From NCBI GenBank assembly GCA_014621425.1, contig JAANBB010000090.1:1-64000 (forward strand): DNA of 64,000 bases. Reading direction: 5' to 3'. The notes beneath the pieces were generated by a model. The model made no database searches and was not told the DNA's origin. It saw nothing but the letters and a program-made list of their open reading frames with translations. The DNA comes from Cylindrodendrum hubeiense. Its lineage: Eukaryota > Ascomycota > Sordariomycetes > Hypocreales > Nectriaceae. The translations under genes and the position numbers were made by a program. Below are positions 1-11,160 of this stretch, piece by piece; the first letter of the stretch is position 1; every line of letters starts with the position of its first letter.

Positions 1-1272
1 AACGCCAGCCAAGGCGATGGCTTCGAGGTCCAAAGCCCCGGTGATGTCCCGATGCAGAGCTTCCAGGACGGCCTCCCCCCTCCGCCACCAATCGCTCACA
101 CCTGGAGGCGGATAGACGCCTGGGCCGACGAGCACTATCCCGAATTGTTCGATCAGCTGTGTGAAGGTGCCACTAACAACGACTTGAACGAGCTCGAGCA
201 CCAGCTGGACTGCTCACTTCCCCAGGACGTGCGAGACTCGCTGATGGCTCACGATGGCCAAGAGCGAGGAGGAATGCCCACCGGAATCATCTTTGGCTCC
301 ATGCTGCTGGACTGCGAGGAGATTGTGCAAGAATGGGAGAACTGGAGAAAGGTCAACCATCAGTACCTGCTAGAGACGACCGTCGCGAAGCCTTCCACAC
401 CTTCCAAGGCCTTTGGCGGCAGCAATGAGGCGTCTTCGTCGAGGCAAGGCGGTCGCGGCAACAACAACCCCGGCGTCTGGCGCCAGGATCTCATCTCCCG
501 CCAGGACTGCGTCCCTCCCAACAGCGTCCAGAAGGCCTATGCACACGCCGGCTGGATCCCCCTGGCACGAGACTGGGGCGGCAACAACCTGGCCGTCGAT
601 GTCGCTCCTGGTCCCGGTGGCCAGTGGGGCCAGATCATCCTGTTTGGCCGCGATTACGATACCAAGTACGTGGTTGCTCGCTCATGGTCGGCACTGCTGT
701 CCGTTGTTGCCGACGACCTCAACAGTGGCAAGTGGTATGTGGACGAGGAGACCAACGAGCTCAAGCTGCGAGAGTTTAAGGAGACGCGAGTTGAGCCCTC
801 TTATTTCAGCATTCTGCGATGGAGAATGGACCAGAAGTACGGACGACGGGCCGCGAATCGAAAATCTATGGCTCCCCGGGGCAAGTCCAACTCTCCCATC
901 GGATCCCGCTCCTCATCGCCCTACGCCAGCCCCGTCGAGGGCCCCGACGCCCGAGGACGATCCATGCAGCGCCTCAACGGATCGTCTCCCCTCACGAGTC
1001 CCATGCGACCTGGATACGGAAAGGCCGCCACCCCCCTGAGTAGAGTCACGGAGGAATTGACCATCCCGGAGATTCCTAACAGCATCATCGAGCCCGAGAA
1101 GCTCGTCGAAGTCGAGACTCCTCGGCACAGCAACGAGGGCAATGCTCCCAAAGCCGGCACCCTACCCCGTGTAGAATCGGACCTCCTCAAGGATAAGGAA
1201 AATGAGGCGCCCAAGGCGAACGGAAAGCAGCCCGAGATTGCAGACGAGTCGATGAAGACGATTGAGATCTGA
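1..1272 (+). CDS. KNR4: KNR4/SMI1-family cell wall regulator, 5' truncated by window edge
   Basis: The frame is open from base 1, so the gene starts outside the window; 423 residues are visible and the stop is at 1270-1272. Residues from the first internal Met (position 52) carry the Smi1/Knr4 fold: the TWRRID start, an acidic helix, the HDGQ segment, a GW.P(L)ARDWGGNNLAVD core and the WGQIILFGRDYDTK strand. After about residue 290 the protein becomes a Ser/Pro/Arg-rich and then acidic disordered tail. Family knowledge: yeast Knr4/Smi1 links the cell-wall integrity MAP kinase pathway and calcineurin to glucan and chitin synthase expression, and acts at bud or hyphal growth sites. No intron is seen in the visible part. 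Family assignment is firm; the missing N-terminus cannot be judged. Confidence 0.9.
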   Translation, partial: NASQGDGFEVQSPGDVPMQSFQDGLPPPPPIAHTWRRIDAWADEHYPELFDQLCEGATNNDLNELEHQLDCSLPQDVRDSLMAHDGQERGGMPTGIIFGSMLLDCEEIVQEWENWRKVNHQYLLETTVAKPSTPSKAFGGSNEASSSRQGGRGNNNPGVWRQDLISRQDCVPPNSVQKAYAHAGWIPLARDWGGNNLAVDVAPGPGGQWGQIILFGRDYDTKYVVARSWSALLSVVADDLNSGKWYVDEETNELKLREFKETRVEPSYFSILRWRMDQKYGRRAANRKSMAPRGKSNSPIGSRSSSPYASPVEGPDARGRSMQRLNGSSPLTSPMRPGYGKAATPLSRVTEELTIPEIPNSIIEPEKLVEVETPRHSNEGNAPKAGTLPRVESDLLKDKENEAPKANGKQPEIADESMKTIEI

Positions 1273-3377
1273 GCATCCACGAGGGACAACAAGTGTTTGG
1301 GAGAACGAAGAGCCTGCACTGGCACTGGCAACCAAACAACGATGGCATGAGATTGTTCATTTTCTGCAAAGCTCCGCGAAGAGGCAACTCTTTACATTGG
1401 TACAACATTTCGGCGTTGGGGGCGTCGTGTCGAACACGCAACGAATCCATTATTCTATTTTATTTTCCGAGGGGGTCGGATTTTTTTGTCGCCGCCCGAA
1501 TGGTGGCACGCGGAAGAAGGTATTACACGGAGGAGTGGAAACAGCATACAGCTTTCTACCTATATCCCGGTTTTTTTCTATTCTTTTTTAACTCCTCCAA
1601 TCTCGGATAGGGAAGGACAGCAGGGCAGATGGTAGAACAGGAGATGGAGGAGAGGAGGAGAGGAGGCATGGATTTCGAGGCCACAGTGAGGCAGGGGAAC
1701 GTGGTCCCTTGGCCTATAGAGATGGGACAATGTTAATTATTGTACGATTAAGAATCACGGTTAAATCCAAGTCTCTGATATTGTTCTGTGGTCAAAAGAC
1801 AGCATCTTCAAGTTTACAGGTGTCATGAGTTGAGAGTGACGTGGGGAAGCAAAGTGCAGAGTGGCGTGCAGCCGCAGCTGAGGGGCGTGCATGTCCCGCG
1901 TGGCGGCGCGGGATCTGTGTGTAACAGAAGAGCCGGTGGTGTGCTGATTGGTGACGATGTAAGTTGATGGCGGAAGGAAGTGCATAGGATGTGTATTTTG
2001 ACAGATTGATGGAGGCTATGTTACTTGGTTGGCTCGTGTTGAAGCTGGCACCTAAGAGTGGGACGCTTGTGTAGGGTAAGTTGGTGTCGGATTGATGTGG
2101 TGTTGGCGAAGATTGTCTACGAATTACAGATGATCGATCTAGTGCTCTCTCGATATTAAGCATAGGCTCTGGTCATCACTGTAATGCATCTTTAATTTAT
2201 TAATACCGGAAGGTTGTTCCGGAGTACATTGTGAAGGGTTAATAATACAGCGTAGTATACCATGCATCCTTCAAGACTCTAAACCAGATGGCAATCTCGG
2301 CAACGGTACGACCCGAGGCAGTAGAGGTTTCTCTTGGTCGATTACTCAGCCATTTCAGCCACTCGTCCACCTTCGTCTTATCTAACGTGCACCCCTTCTG
2401 ACCATCTCGTCTCATCCCATCCCACCAACAAGCGTCGATGGTATTAAGAACGGCCCAACACATGGGCAAGGCGGTGCGCCCCTTGCAGGCTTGCAGACCA
2501 GGCAGACCAGACGCAGCACACATCCGACCTGTCAAGTTGCGCCACGCTCATTATCGGCGTGGCGGCTGCCCGTCCGAAATAGAACCCCTTGCAAGCCAAT
2601 CAGCCACCGGCGGTGGGTCATGGAACTAGGAACCGGCAATTAGTGCTGGCGCCAGCGGCTACACTTACACCGCGTGCCCATCAACAGCGCTCGCATGCTC
2701 GACACTGACTTTTGCTCAATAACGGCCGCGACAGACGGCCACAAAGACGCGATTGCCTTTTGCCTCAGACCTGGATTTTAACATGTCCCTCCCAGACCCC
2801 ATCGCGGCCCGGGCTGTTGGCACAAGCCACAGTAACAGGTCGCAGCTCGGGCCGCATCCCGGAGGTTTGAGCTAGAGCGAGCCTACAGGGATCGGGCCAT
2901 GTCTGGGGAGGCGGCTGGCCGCGGCGGAGAGCGCTACAGGATTCATCGGCCCAATCCAGGCAGAGGCTGAGCTCCCGCGCAGCTTTGAATTGGTCGGACG
3001 CGGGAGCCGACGGCGCTTAAACAGCTTAACGGCGTGGTGCTCCCGGCATTGCCTGTCTGCGCCATGTTTCGCATGTTGACAGTCGCCCAACCTGCATGTC
3101 GAACCAACCTTAACACCAGCGCACCCATTTTGCCCCGCTGATTGTTTGCGTCGTTCGTGTTTGTTTGTTGGTCCTCCCGATGGATGTTCACGGACTTGGC
3201 ACTTGGAGTGGGCTGGGCTCCATGGCCAGAGAGCTCTTTAGAGAGGCTGCGCCCCAGCTGAGATGCCGTTCTTCATGATTCTTCATGACCTTTGATTCTG
3301 TGCTTGGCTTCTGACTGTCGGGTGGCTGGCCGCTCTGTATTTCCGTTCGTTTTTCTCTCTTGAGCCCTCTTTCCAAG
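1273..3377. other. Intergenic, no credible gene
   Basis: This 2.1-kb stretch lies between two plus-strand genes. The first few hundred bases are probably the KNR4 3' UTR (T-rich runs near 1485 and 1570). The last few hundred should hold the promoter and leader of the DUF3433 gene; the 3340-3362 segment just upstream of its ATG is pyrimidine-rich. Open frames on either strand are short, lack ATG context or overlap one another, and none has a recognisable domain. No RNA gene or repeat was recognised. Confidence 0.6.
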
Positions 3378-6300
3378 ATGAGATCTGCCTGGGATCATGT
3401 GGCGTACAGGGTGTCTACCAATGGTGCCTTTGACCCTTACGCGGTTGAGGCTGCTCCGGTCGAGACTGCTCCGATCGACACTCCCTCGGTCCGTCTTACC
3501 ACGGTCAAGACTGTCACCGTCAAGCCCGTCACTGAAAAGAAGTTCAGTGGTATAACCAGCTACAAATCCGACCCGTCTCAGATCGTCAAAAGCGTGGAAC
3601 CCCAAGAGAAACCGAAGGCTGGCTGGAAGCCCCTCTCCCTGTCAACCCCGATCCTGGCCGCAGTCATAACTCTCACCATCCTCCTCGCTGTCGCCATCGA
3701 GACTCTCGCCCAACGAAGCGCCGCCATGGGCGGACTCGCCCTGTCCCCCTCCCTCGACGACATGCCCGAGTACGCCAGAATCAGCTATCTCTACGGGCCC
3801 AACACGGTCGCTGTTCTATACAGCATCATCTGGAGCTGGATCGACCTGGACACGAAACGCATGCAGCCGTGGTTTGAGCTCTCCAAGCCCAAAGGCGCCA
3901 CAGGCGAGGATTCACTCTTCGTGGATTACCAGTACGACTTTGTCGCTTTAGTACCTTTCAAATCTGCGCGGAAGAAGTAAGAATGGAACCTCATTTTGAG
4001 TTGAGTTGCCGCGAGCTAACATCAATCTAGGCACTGGCCTGTCTTCTTCGCAGGGACTGCCATGGTCATTGTCTTTTGGCTGCTCACTCCCCTACAGAGT
4101 GCTTTGATGGGCACAACCGCCGTAGTGCTGACTGAGCCGGCGACAATAAGTACGCGATCGCAACTGCGTCCGATGCGGGAGCAGGTAGCCCTCACTAATC
4201 CCAAATTCCTCTACACTGGATGGGCAATCGGATGGCTTGGTCAAAAGTATCCTGCATTCATGACCCCCAAGTATGCCTTGCTTCCATTCTACCTGAAGGA
4301 AGACCCGGCGCCCCACTCAGTCGCAACAAACTGGACCGCTACAACGACTAAGCTCACAACCGAGTTGAGTTGCTGGCCAGCTGAGATGGCGTCATTTAAT
4401 GGAGGTTGGTACTTAAAGAACGGCCAAGGGTGTACTGTAGAATGGTCATTCGCAACAGAGTGGGAGTATACGATGGAATACTTTGGATACGCATCTAGCG
4501 GGTGGGCTAACATTTTCCTGTCTTCTCCGACGTGTCCAAAGACGGCCAATTCAACCCACCAATTCCTGGCCATTTGGGCGACTGAACTACAAAACTCTAC
4601 CCAAGATGACCCAAGCATCAACCTCACAGCTCTCTACTGTCAACCCCAGTATTATAAGCAGCAGGTGCTTGTGACACTAACATCGTCAGATCTTAGCCCA
4701 GTGGATGATTCTATCCAGGCCATATCCCCGCGACAGATTCTGCCTGAAACGGAGTTCAACTCGACTGCGTTCGAATTTCTTCTTGCAAATGGAATGGACG
4801 AGTCTGTCACACTTGGAGACCACCCATTCAATACTCCAGTTGAGGAACAAGCGAATCTCAACAGCAGTGGCATATTCCGTCCCGACAACATGGTTGGCTA
4901 CGCTTTGGCAGGGCGGGATAACCCTACTACCGACTATTCTAACCCAGAAATACTCACAAATGCCTTCAATGAGGCCCACCAACATTTGTTTTCTCTTCAG
5001 GTTGAAACCTTGCTCATCAACACCACAAAATTCTCCAACCACACGGCGTCGGTCAACTATTTCCTCCATGGCGTGGTTGTCAGTAGGGATTTTGCAGCGG
5101 TTACTGAATGCCTACTGGGTGTCGTTGCGGTTTTCACTGCTCTCGTGCTGTGGTATAGCCGTTCCGCCTTGAGTAACCTGCCGATGAATCCCTCCACGCT
5201 GGGGAGACATGTCGACATCTTTCGAGACAATCCCGAGCTTCTCCATCACTTCCGATCAATCGACAACTTTGATGATAAATCGCTCTTGGAAGAATTTCGA
5301 AAAGACGAGTTCCGGCTTTTCTATGACCGCCCCTCAAAGAGCACCCGCGTCGCTATTCAAAAAGCCGAGCAGGATCCGTCGAAATCGATCGAGCGGAGAC
5401 TGATCCCCCAAGAAGGCTATTATGAACCTGTCAAGCCATGGGTGCTGAGGAGATGGTCCGGAACGATTTTTGTCATTGTTCTTATCGCCGGGATTGTCGG
5501 CCTCTGCTTCCTTAAACAACGAGAAAAGAAGCTCAATGGTAAGCAACACTTTAACATCTAAATGGTATGATGGTTAACCGATCTAGGCCTTTATCGTCCA
5601 TCTGAAAACTTCGAGGTTTTGCAGCTTTTGGAGAACTATCTTCCAACGATATTCGCCACCTTAATCGAACCCGTTTGGATCCTCTTGAATAGAATGCTTT
5701 GTGTGCTGCAGCCATTCAAGGATCTTTGGGAAGGGAAATCAAAACCATCCACCTCGATGGACGCCACGTATACTTCTATTCCGCCCCAGCTCGTCGTGTG
5801 GAGAGCTATCAAGTCCCGCCATTTCACTCTCGCCTTGGTCTGCATAATGGCTCTTCTCGCCAACGTGCTCGCCGTTGGACTTGGTTCCTTATTTAACGAG
5901 GCAGCTGTCACGGCAAAATATCCACAGGTTCTACAGCCAGTTTTCGCGCCCAGGTTTGACAACAGCTCGGTCTACGACTTTCCGACACGCCTGGCCCTAA
6001 ATACCCGATATTCTGGTCAGTACCGACCCCATTTCTACGTCGCCATGACCAATATGTCATCTGGGACGACTTTACCTCCATGGGTATCTAAGGGATACTA
6101 CTTCCAGCGGCATGGCTTACCCGACACTAACCAAAGTGCGGTGGGAGATACATACAGTTTGAGAACCCGGGGATTCGGCGTCAATGCGAATTGCACTCCG
6201 ATATCTGACTTCAAGGTGCCATCTAACACGACTGGTTTGCCGCAATTTCAAAACGATACGGCGGTTTGTGAAAGCTATACGGATATAGTCGCTGGCAACT

Positions 6301-7271
6301 TGGGGTCGATTAGAACGACCAGTAACTGGGGCGTCGTGGTAGCAGGCGAGATCACACCCAGGTGGGCAGGTGGTGTCCCACCCAATGTTTGCGACATCCC
6401 TTTTCCAATGGCCTGGGGTCGTACTGCTGAGGGGGGGAATATCAATGCGACGATCGACGCTAGTCTCGTGATGTGCAACCCGATTTTCGAGACGGCGATG
6501 TTCAACCTCACGGTTGACCCCTCCGGCTACGTTCTTGATTACCAGAGAACAAGTGATCTACAGGCAACATTGGATTATCCCGAGTCAAGAGAACATACAG
6601 ATCTTATGTTTGCGTATTTCAATCGCCAAATGCAATTTGCGACTTACGACTGGCACAACACATCGCTAGCCCGAGACTGGATGAACTACTTGATCTTCCT
6701 GTCAACGGGATCAAGGGATCATCTGGATCCAAAATTGCCAGTTCCCGATTCGAAAAAAATGGCGCCGATCGTGGAAGAGCTTTACCAACTCCTTTACGCA
6801 GTACTTCTGAGTTTGAATGAAGACATCTTTGACCACAGCGATCTCGGGGAGTCCATTGCGGCCACCCGGAACAGCAAGGAGATCAGAATATTCATGGAAA
6901 ATGTCTCGTTCATCATCAGCGTAGTTATTCTTGCCATGAACGCAGTCGTGGCAACGATTTTCTATATTCGGGCTGTTGCATTCGTCTTACCGCGGATGCC
7001 GACAACACTCGGTTCGATCCTGGCGTACGTCGCCCCAAGTCGACTCGTAAGTCCTGCCTCGAAACAGGCGCCTGGCCAGACAAGTCCTACATACAGCTTT
7101 GGGAGATACATTGGTCTCGATGGGAATGCGCACATTGGTGTAGAAATGGACCCGCATGTGGTGCCAGTCACTCCGTCGATGGTGAGGAAGGAGGATGGTC
7201 TCATCAGTCGCATACACACTCGTTTTTTCCCTCGTAAGCATGACATAGTAAGAAAGGGAACATGGATATGA
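3378..7271 (+). CDS. DUF3433-family multi-pass membrane glycoprotein
   Basis: Spliced model join(3378..3976, 4031..5538, 5587..7271), 3792 nt, 1263 residues. The introns are 54 and 48 nt with GTAAGA/GTAAGC donors, and the phases close exactly (AA|G and G|GC). The ATG at 3378 starts MRSAWDHV. A 90-residue Pro/Thr/Val-rich cytosolic head precedes hydrophobic segments at about residues 95-118, 140-155, 203-228, near 560, near 690 and in exon 3 (LVCIMALLANVLAVG and FIISVVILAMNAVVATIF). Between them lie two long loops rich in N-x-S/T sequons, giving a duplicated TM-loop-TM plan typical of fungal DUF3433 proteins. Such proteins are presumably plasma-membrane or secretory-pathway residents; no biochemical function is established. 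Family recognition is by architecture and sequence style. Confidence is high for the gene model and moderate for the family name. Confidence 0.85.
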
Positions 7272-7595
7272 GCGCACATTAGGTTATAGAAAAAGTAAAT
7301 CTTAATATTTCACAGTTAGAAGATTCCGGATGATTGGGAGGCCGGTTCAAAAATGCCATCACTTAATGCACATACTCAAAGGGCGATCAAGTTGTTTATC
7401 ATATGTTCATTTGAATCTGTAAAAGTACAGTGAGACTCGAAACTGCGTCGAACTCGTGTTTGAAAGAAAAGGAAATGTAAATCTGAGAAGATGTCCGTGA
7501 CAATGCCCAAGCCCAAGCCTAACCCTACGCCCCGTTGCCTATACCTATACCCAGCCCTCGCCAGCCCAGTGATTGATTTTGGTTTGAAAGGAAAT
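7272..7595. other. Convergent 3' intergenic
   Basis: This 324-bp AT-rich spacer lies between the stop of the DUF3433 gene (+) and the stop of the AA11 gene (-). It should hold both 3' UTRs. No gene or structured element was recognised. Confidence 0.6.
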
Positions 7596-8753
7596 TTATC
7601 CACGAATGCGAAGGGAGCGGCGCATCTTCATCAGGCCCCTCTTGGCAGAAAGAGCAATGTCGGCGGACTGGCCGGGAGTGCAGCTGACACCGTCGGCAAG
7701 AGCCTGGACCTCAGTCCACGCACCACTGGCACATCGCTGGAACGAAGTACCGCTGATACAGTTCCACTCGCCCTCAGTAGTGCAGGCAGTGCCAGCGGTG
7801 ATGGCGTCTCCAGAGCTAGAGCCATCACCGGAGGCGGGGGCAGTAGTGGCAGCAGGAGCTTCGGTGGCAACCGGGGTGGAAGCGACTGGAGCCACAGTGG
7901 TAGCAACCGGAGCTTCGGTTGTAGCGGCGGGCTCATCAGAGACGGTGATGAAGACACCTCCCGGAACACTTGCGGTAGTATCGCTACCAGGAGCGGCAGT
8001 GGTAGCAGGAGCAGCGGTGGCTTGGGCGGTAGTAGCGACAGGTGTGCTATCGCCACCGGAACCAGCTGCGCACCCGGCGCCTGTGGGAGCAGCAAAAGTA
8101 TCAGTGGATCCGTTGAAAAGATCGACATCTTCGCCAGGGTTGGGGAACTTGACATCCGCGGAGTCAACGCTGCCGCAGTCGTTGCCGATGTTGGCAGTGA
8201 ACATGTCTGGGAGAGTGTCCAGGTGGTCAGCGGAACCGCCGGTGCCGGTAACTGTGAGGGGAGCACAGTTCATGTACATCTCGCGGTTTCCGACCTTGTT
8301 GAACCAAGTCCAGGCGAGGGTGTAATTGCCAGAAGCGAGCTCGGCCGGGATGGTGTAGTCATAAGTGTAAGGATCCGCGAGGTCGGCATTGTCTCCTTCC
8401 AGGTTTCCTTCTTGGCCCTTGGCAGGGCAACCACCCTCAATGGACTTGATGACCTTCCAGACTGAGTTCGCATCGGGCTCAAGGTCTGTAGTAACTGAAA
8501 TCTGGCAAGATCCACCGCCATGGACAGCAGTACCAACGAACGCGAGCTTTTGAGTGCTTCCCTGAGCGAAGACATTGCTGGCTCCCTGGGCATCATAGGT
8601 ACCGGATCGCAGCTTGCAAGGGAAGTCGGAGCCGCTAGCATCGAGAGGGGAGTTGTTCAGGTTGGACAGGCCATAGGGGACAGGGCTAGTGATCATCATG
8701 TGGGCACTGGCAACGGAGGCCAGGCCAGCAAGAAGAAAGGTCTTGGAGAACAT
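7596..8753 (-). CDS. AA11 lytic polysaccharide monooxygenase (chitin-active type) with C-terminal X278-like module
   Basis: Intronless, 385 residues. A signal peptide (residues 1-17, ...SVASA) is cut before His-18, so the mature protein starts HMMITSPVPYG, the AA11 N-terminus. The copper histidine brace is His-18 plus His-78 (GTAVHGGG), and the axial Tyr is Tyr-160 in NREMYMNC. Mature numbering 1/61/143 closely matches characterised AA11 enzymes. The catalytic domain runs to about residue 232. An 85-residue Ala/Thr/Pro/Val-rich linker follows (probably O-glycosylated), then a Cys-containing module at about 319-365 (GTACTTEG...FQRCASG...CTPGQSA) that resembles the X278 chitin-binding appendage of AA11 proteins. 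The last 17 residues are basic. Secreted copper enzymes of this family oxidatively cleave chitin, so roles in own-wall remodelling, mycoparasitism or insect or crustacean chitin use are possible. The assignment is firm. Confidence 0.93.
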   Translation of the reverse strand: MFSKTFLLAGLASVASAHMMITSPVPYGLSNLNNSPLDASGSDFPCKLRSGTYDAQGASNVFAQGSTQKLAFVGTAVHGGGSCQISVTTDLEPDANSVWKVIKSIEGGCPAKGQEGNLEGDNADLADPYTYDYTIPAELASGNYTLAWTWFNKVGNREMYMNCAPLTVTGTGGSADHLDTLPDMFTANIGNDCGSVDSADVKFPNPGEDVDLFNGSTDTFAAPTGAGCAAGSGGDSTPVATTAQATAAPATTAAPGSDTTASVPGGVFITVSDEPAATTEAPVATTVAPVASTPVATEAPAATTAPASGDGSSSGDAITAGTACTTEGEWNCISGTSFQRCASGAWTEVQALADGVSCTPGQSADIALSAKRGLMKMRRSLRIRG

Positions 8754-9052
8754 GTTGAAGGAGGGTGAAATCTAAACGTTCCAGACGATAGATGGTTGGA
8801 TTTTTCAGTGAGATTGTCGTCAAGACAAATGTCGAGTAGTGTAAGTCGACGTGGTGGTATCACAAAAGATGGTAGATAGGTAATGCGCCAGGCAATACTA
8901 TGAAGTGAGTTCAATGAAAAGAAGAAAGGACTAGCCTTTTGAAAAAATAGAAGAAGGAATGGAATGTCGTGAAGACTATCTCACTGAAGGGATTGAGTGT
9001 GACTTGAAGGCCTGAAGAACAAAAGAGATAGATGAGGGTGGTGATCGCTACG

Positions 9053-9060
9053 TCTTATAT
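9053..9060 (-). promoter_or_regulatory. Candidate TATA box for the AA11 gene
   Basis: ATATAAGA on the minus strand, about 300 bp upstream of the AA11 ATG. This would leave a leader of roughly 270 nt, plausible for a regulated secreted enzyme. It is a sequence match only, and initiation elsewhere is possible. Confidence 0.35.
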
Positions 9061-10849
9061 CGACATGAGCCCATCCTAAGGACTGGACAGAGACTAGGCC
9101 AAAGAGAAAGGAGAGTCCGACGGGAGCTGCAGGAACAAGCGCTATCCCTGACTGCATCAATGGTGATCGGGGGTTAGCCATAGCCCCTTCAGGACAGGGG
9201 AGAGACAAGTTCTGGATACCCTGACCAGTCAAGTTCGGGGATCGCCCTCGGACGACGACGTTTCGAAGCATAGCGGGAGGCCCAGGGGCATGGGAGCCAA
9301 GAGGGTTGTGCAGCAAAGGGCTGGTGATAGGCTGGCTGCATTGTTTCAAGGCGATTTTGGTCACCAGTAGTTGTGTGTGCGGGCTTGGTCGAGGACGCCC
9401 AGAGATCAGACGGCGTTCAGACCCCTGGCTAATGCGGACTGCGGAGGCGTTTGCAAGGTCCAGGAGGGATACTGTCGCACAGGAGCTGCCGAAGAGGGAG
9501 GCGTGTCCGTGGTAAGGCAGCCTACCAGAGACGGGGCATGACGGTCTCATGCAGATCCGCCAGGTCCCTGTCGTGCTGGATTGGCCTCGACGAGCCTCAG
9601 TGTAATACACTAACTACCATTTGATTCGCCGCTTTGCAGGGCCGTCAGCTTAGCGTAGGCCGCCAATAGTGGCGAGGAACTGAGCGCGGTGTAGGGAGAG
9701 CGGAGGTCGGCACTATGCACTGAGGAGGGCATGACAGCCATGTGGTGTGGTTGGTGTATTGGTGTGCGTTGACGTCTCCGTAGTCTCTGGCCTGGACGGC
9801 GGCCGCCAATCATACCCTGTCGAACCGATTGCTCGGATTCGGAGTCCGCCTCAAAATGGAGAAGACGCGACGGCCTTCATGCGGCCAGTGGCTCGGCCAC
9901 GCTTCTAGCGTGCCACTGTGCCAGGGTTGAGGGACGGCTTCGCGGCAGGCCGCCATCATCGAGTTACGGCTCAGTTGCCGTCTCATCCTACCGAGCACTG
10001 GCCTTTGTCAGAACATGGTATTTCGGAAGAGGCTGATGGGCTGGGACCGCATGTTGGCTCCGTGACTTGCGTTTGATTCAATGCCGATGAGAATCCTTTG
10101 CCATGCCTCTGGTCTTGCATTTTCGGCTCGCCATCGCCGGCACACATCCCCATGACAGTGGGGTCCGATGCCATTTAGGGAATCAGGGGTAGAGAAAGCT
10201 AGGGACAGGGGTTCAGGGGTTGGCTGGGACAGGTCGGGGCAGCCGATCGCTGGATCTGGATTAGTTGAAAACTGCCCACCACCAGTCGTCCGTCGAGATG
10301 CTGCCAAGCCTCAGACATTGTCGACCATGAGACGACACTTGGGGTCGAAAGAAGGAAGGCTCTTGAGCCGGAGGAAATCGTGGCGTGCGTGCCGCGTGCA
10401 GACTGAGTCAACTGCGTGCCGTAGCCGGACATATGTACGAATACGTGCAGGTTTTTTCGCATTGGTATTGTCGCCGTTCGCGAAGGCTACGGCTCAGCTC
10501 CGAATAGAGTCAGCCACTGTCACTACCATCACATGCTACGCTCGAGACTAGTTGTATTGGCGGGGATGTGCATAGCAGATCTCGCGGACGTCCCTTGAGT
10601 TGCGTATGCTTGGACATGGCTTCCTGGGAGGCCTGACACGGCGAGACTGGACGAAGCCCCTGATTTCCTCCCTACTTTGGGCGCTCTAGGACTTTGGGCG
10701 CTTTCCCAAGCGAAGGCTGACTGCGTCGGGAGCAGAATCCGACCGCTGGCGATCTAGATGACGACGAGTATCGTAATTGATGTTTGTGGTGAAACCGGCC
10801 CAGTTTCACCGCCGTCCATTGTTTTTGGGGCTGTCACCTGCCGGAAATA

Positions 10850-10875
10850 GTTAACTGTGTGGGTTAACTGTGTGG
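10850..10875. repeat. 13-bp tandem duplication
   Basis: GTTAACTGTGTGG occurs twice, head to tail. It sits in the cluster of short tandem duplications in this gene-poor stretch. Confidence 0.9.
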
Positions 10876-10947
10876 ACGACGGGAGGGTGTTTCCACGGCG
10901 GATCGGTGCAGCTCTCGATTTGCTGGTTAACGCGTCAGTCGCGCGGA

Positions 10948-10983
10948 CTCCATCACGGGCTCCATCACGGGCTCCATCACGGG
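10948..10983. repeat. Three exact copies of a 12-bp unit
   Basis: CTCCATCACGGG is repeated three times without mismatch. It lies in gene-poor DNA and looks like simple replication slippage. Confidence 0.95.
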
Positions 10984-11126
10984 TTGAGATGGTTGGTGTT
11001 GTGGTGCTCGTCAGTAGATGGCGGAGTTTGTTTGGTTTGGGGTTCCGTGCATAGCCGCCAGGAGGCAACCGGAAGCTGACTCTTCCCTCTGTTTCCTGAC
11101 GTGGCAGGTCAGCAATTAATTGACCG

Positions 11127-11160
11127 CCAGTTGCAAGTGCCCACCAGTTGCAAGTGCCCG
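11127..11160. repeat. 17-bp tandem duplication
   Basis: CCAGTTGCAAGTGCCC plus one base (A in the first copy, G in the second) is present twice in tandem. A related near-duplication of ACTTTGGGCGCT occurs at about 10674-10702. Confidence 0.9.

Noticed and set aside
7491..8465. Long plus-strand Gly/Ser/Arg-rich frame opposite the AA11 gene
   Set aside because: It is the antisense image of the repetitive Ala/Thr/Pro linker and catalytic domain codons, not an independent gene.
8981..9610. 209-codon minus-strand open frame upstream of the AA11 gene
   Set aside because: It covers the AA11 leader and promoter, has no domain or homology-like pattern, starts at a non-ATG codon and competes with other frames.
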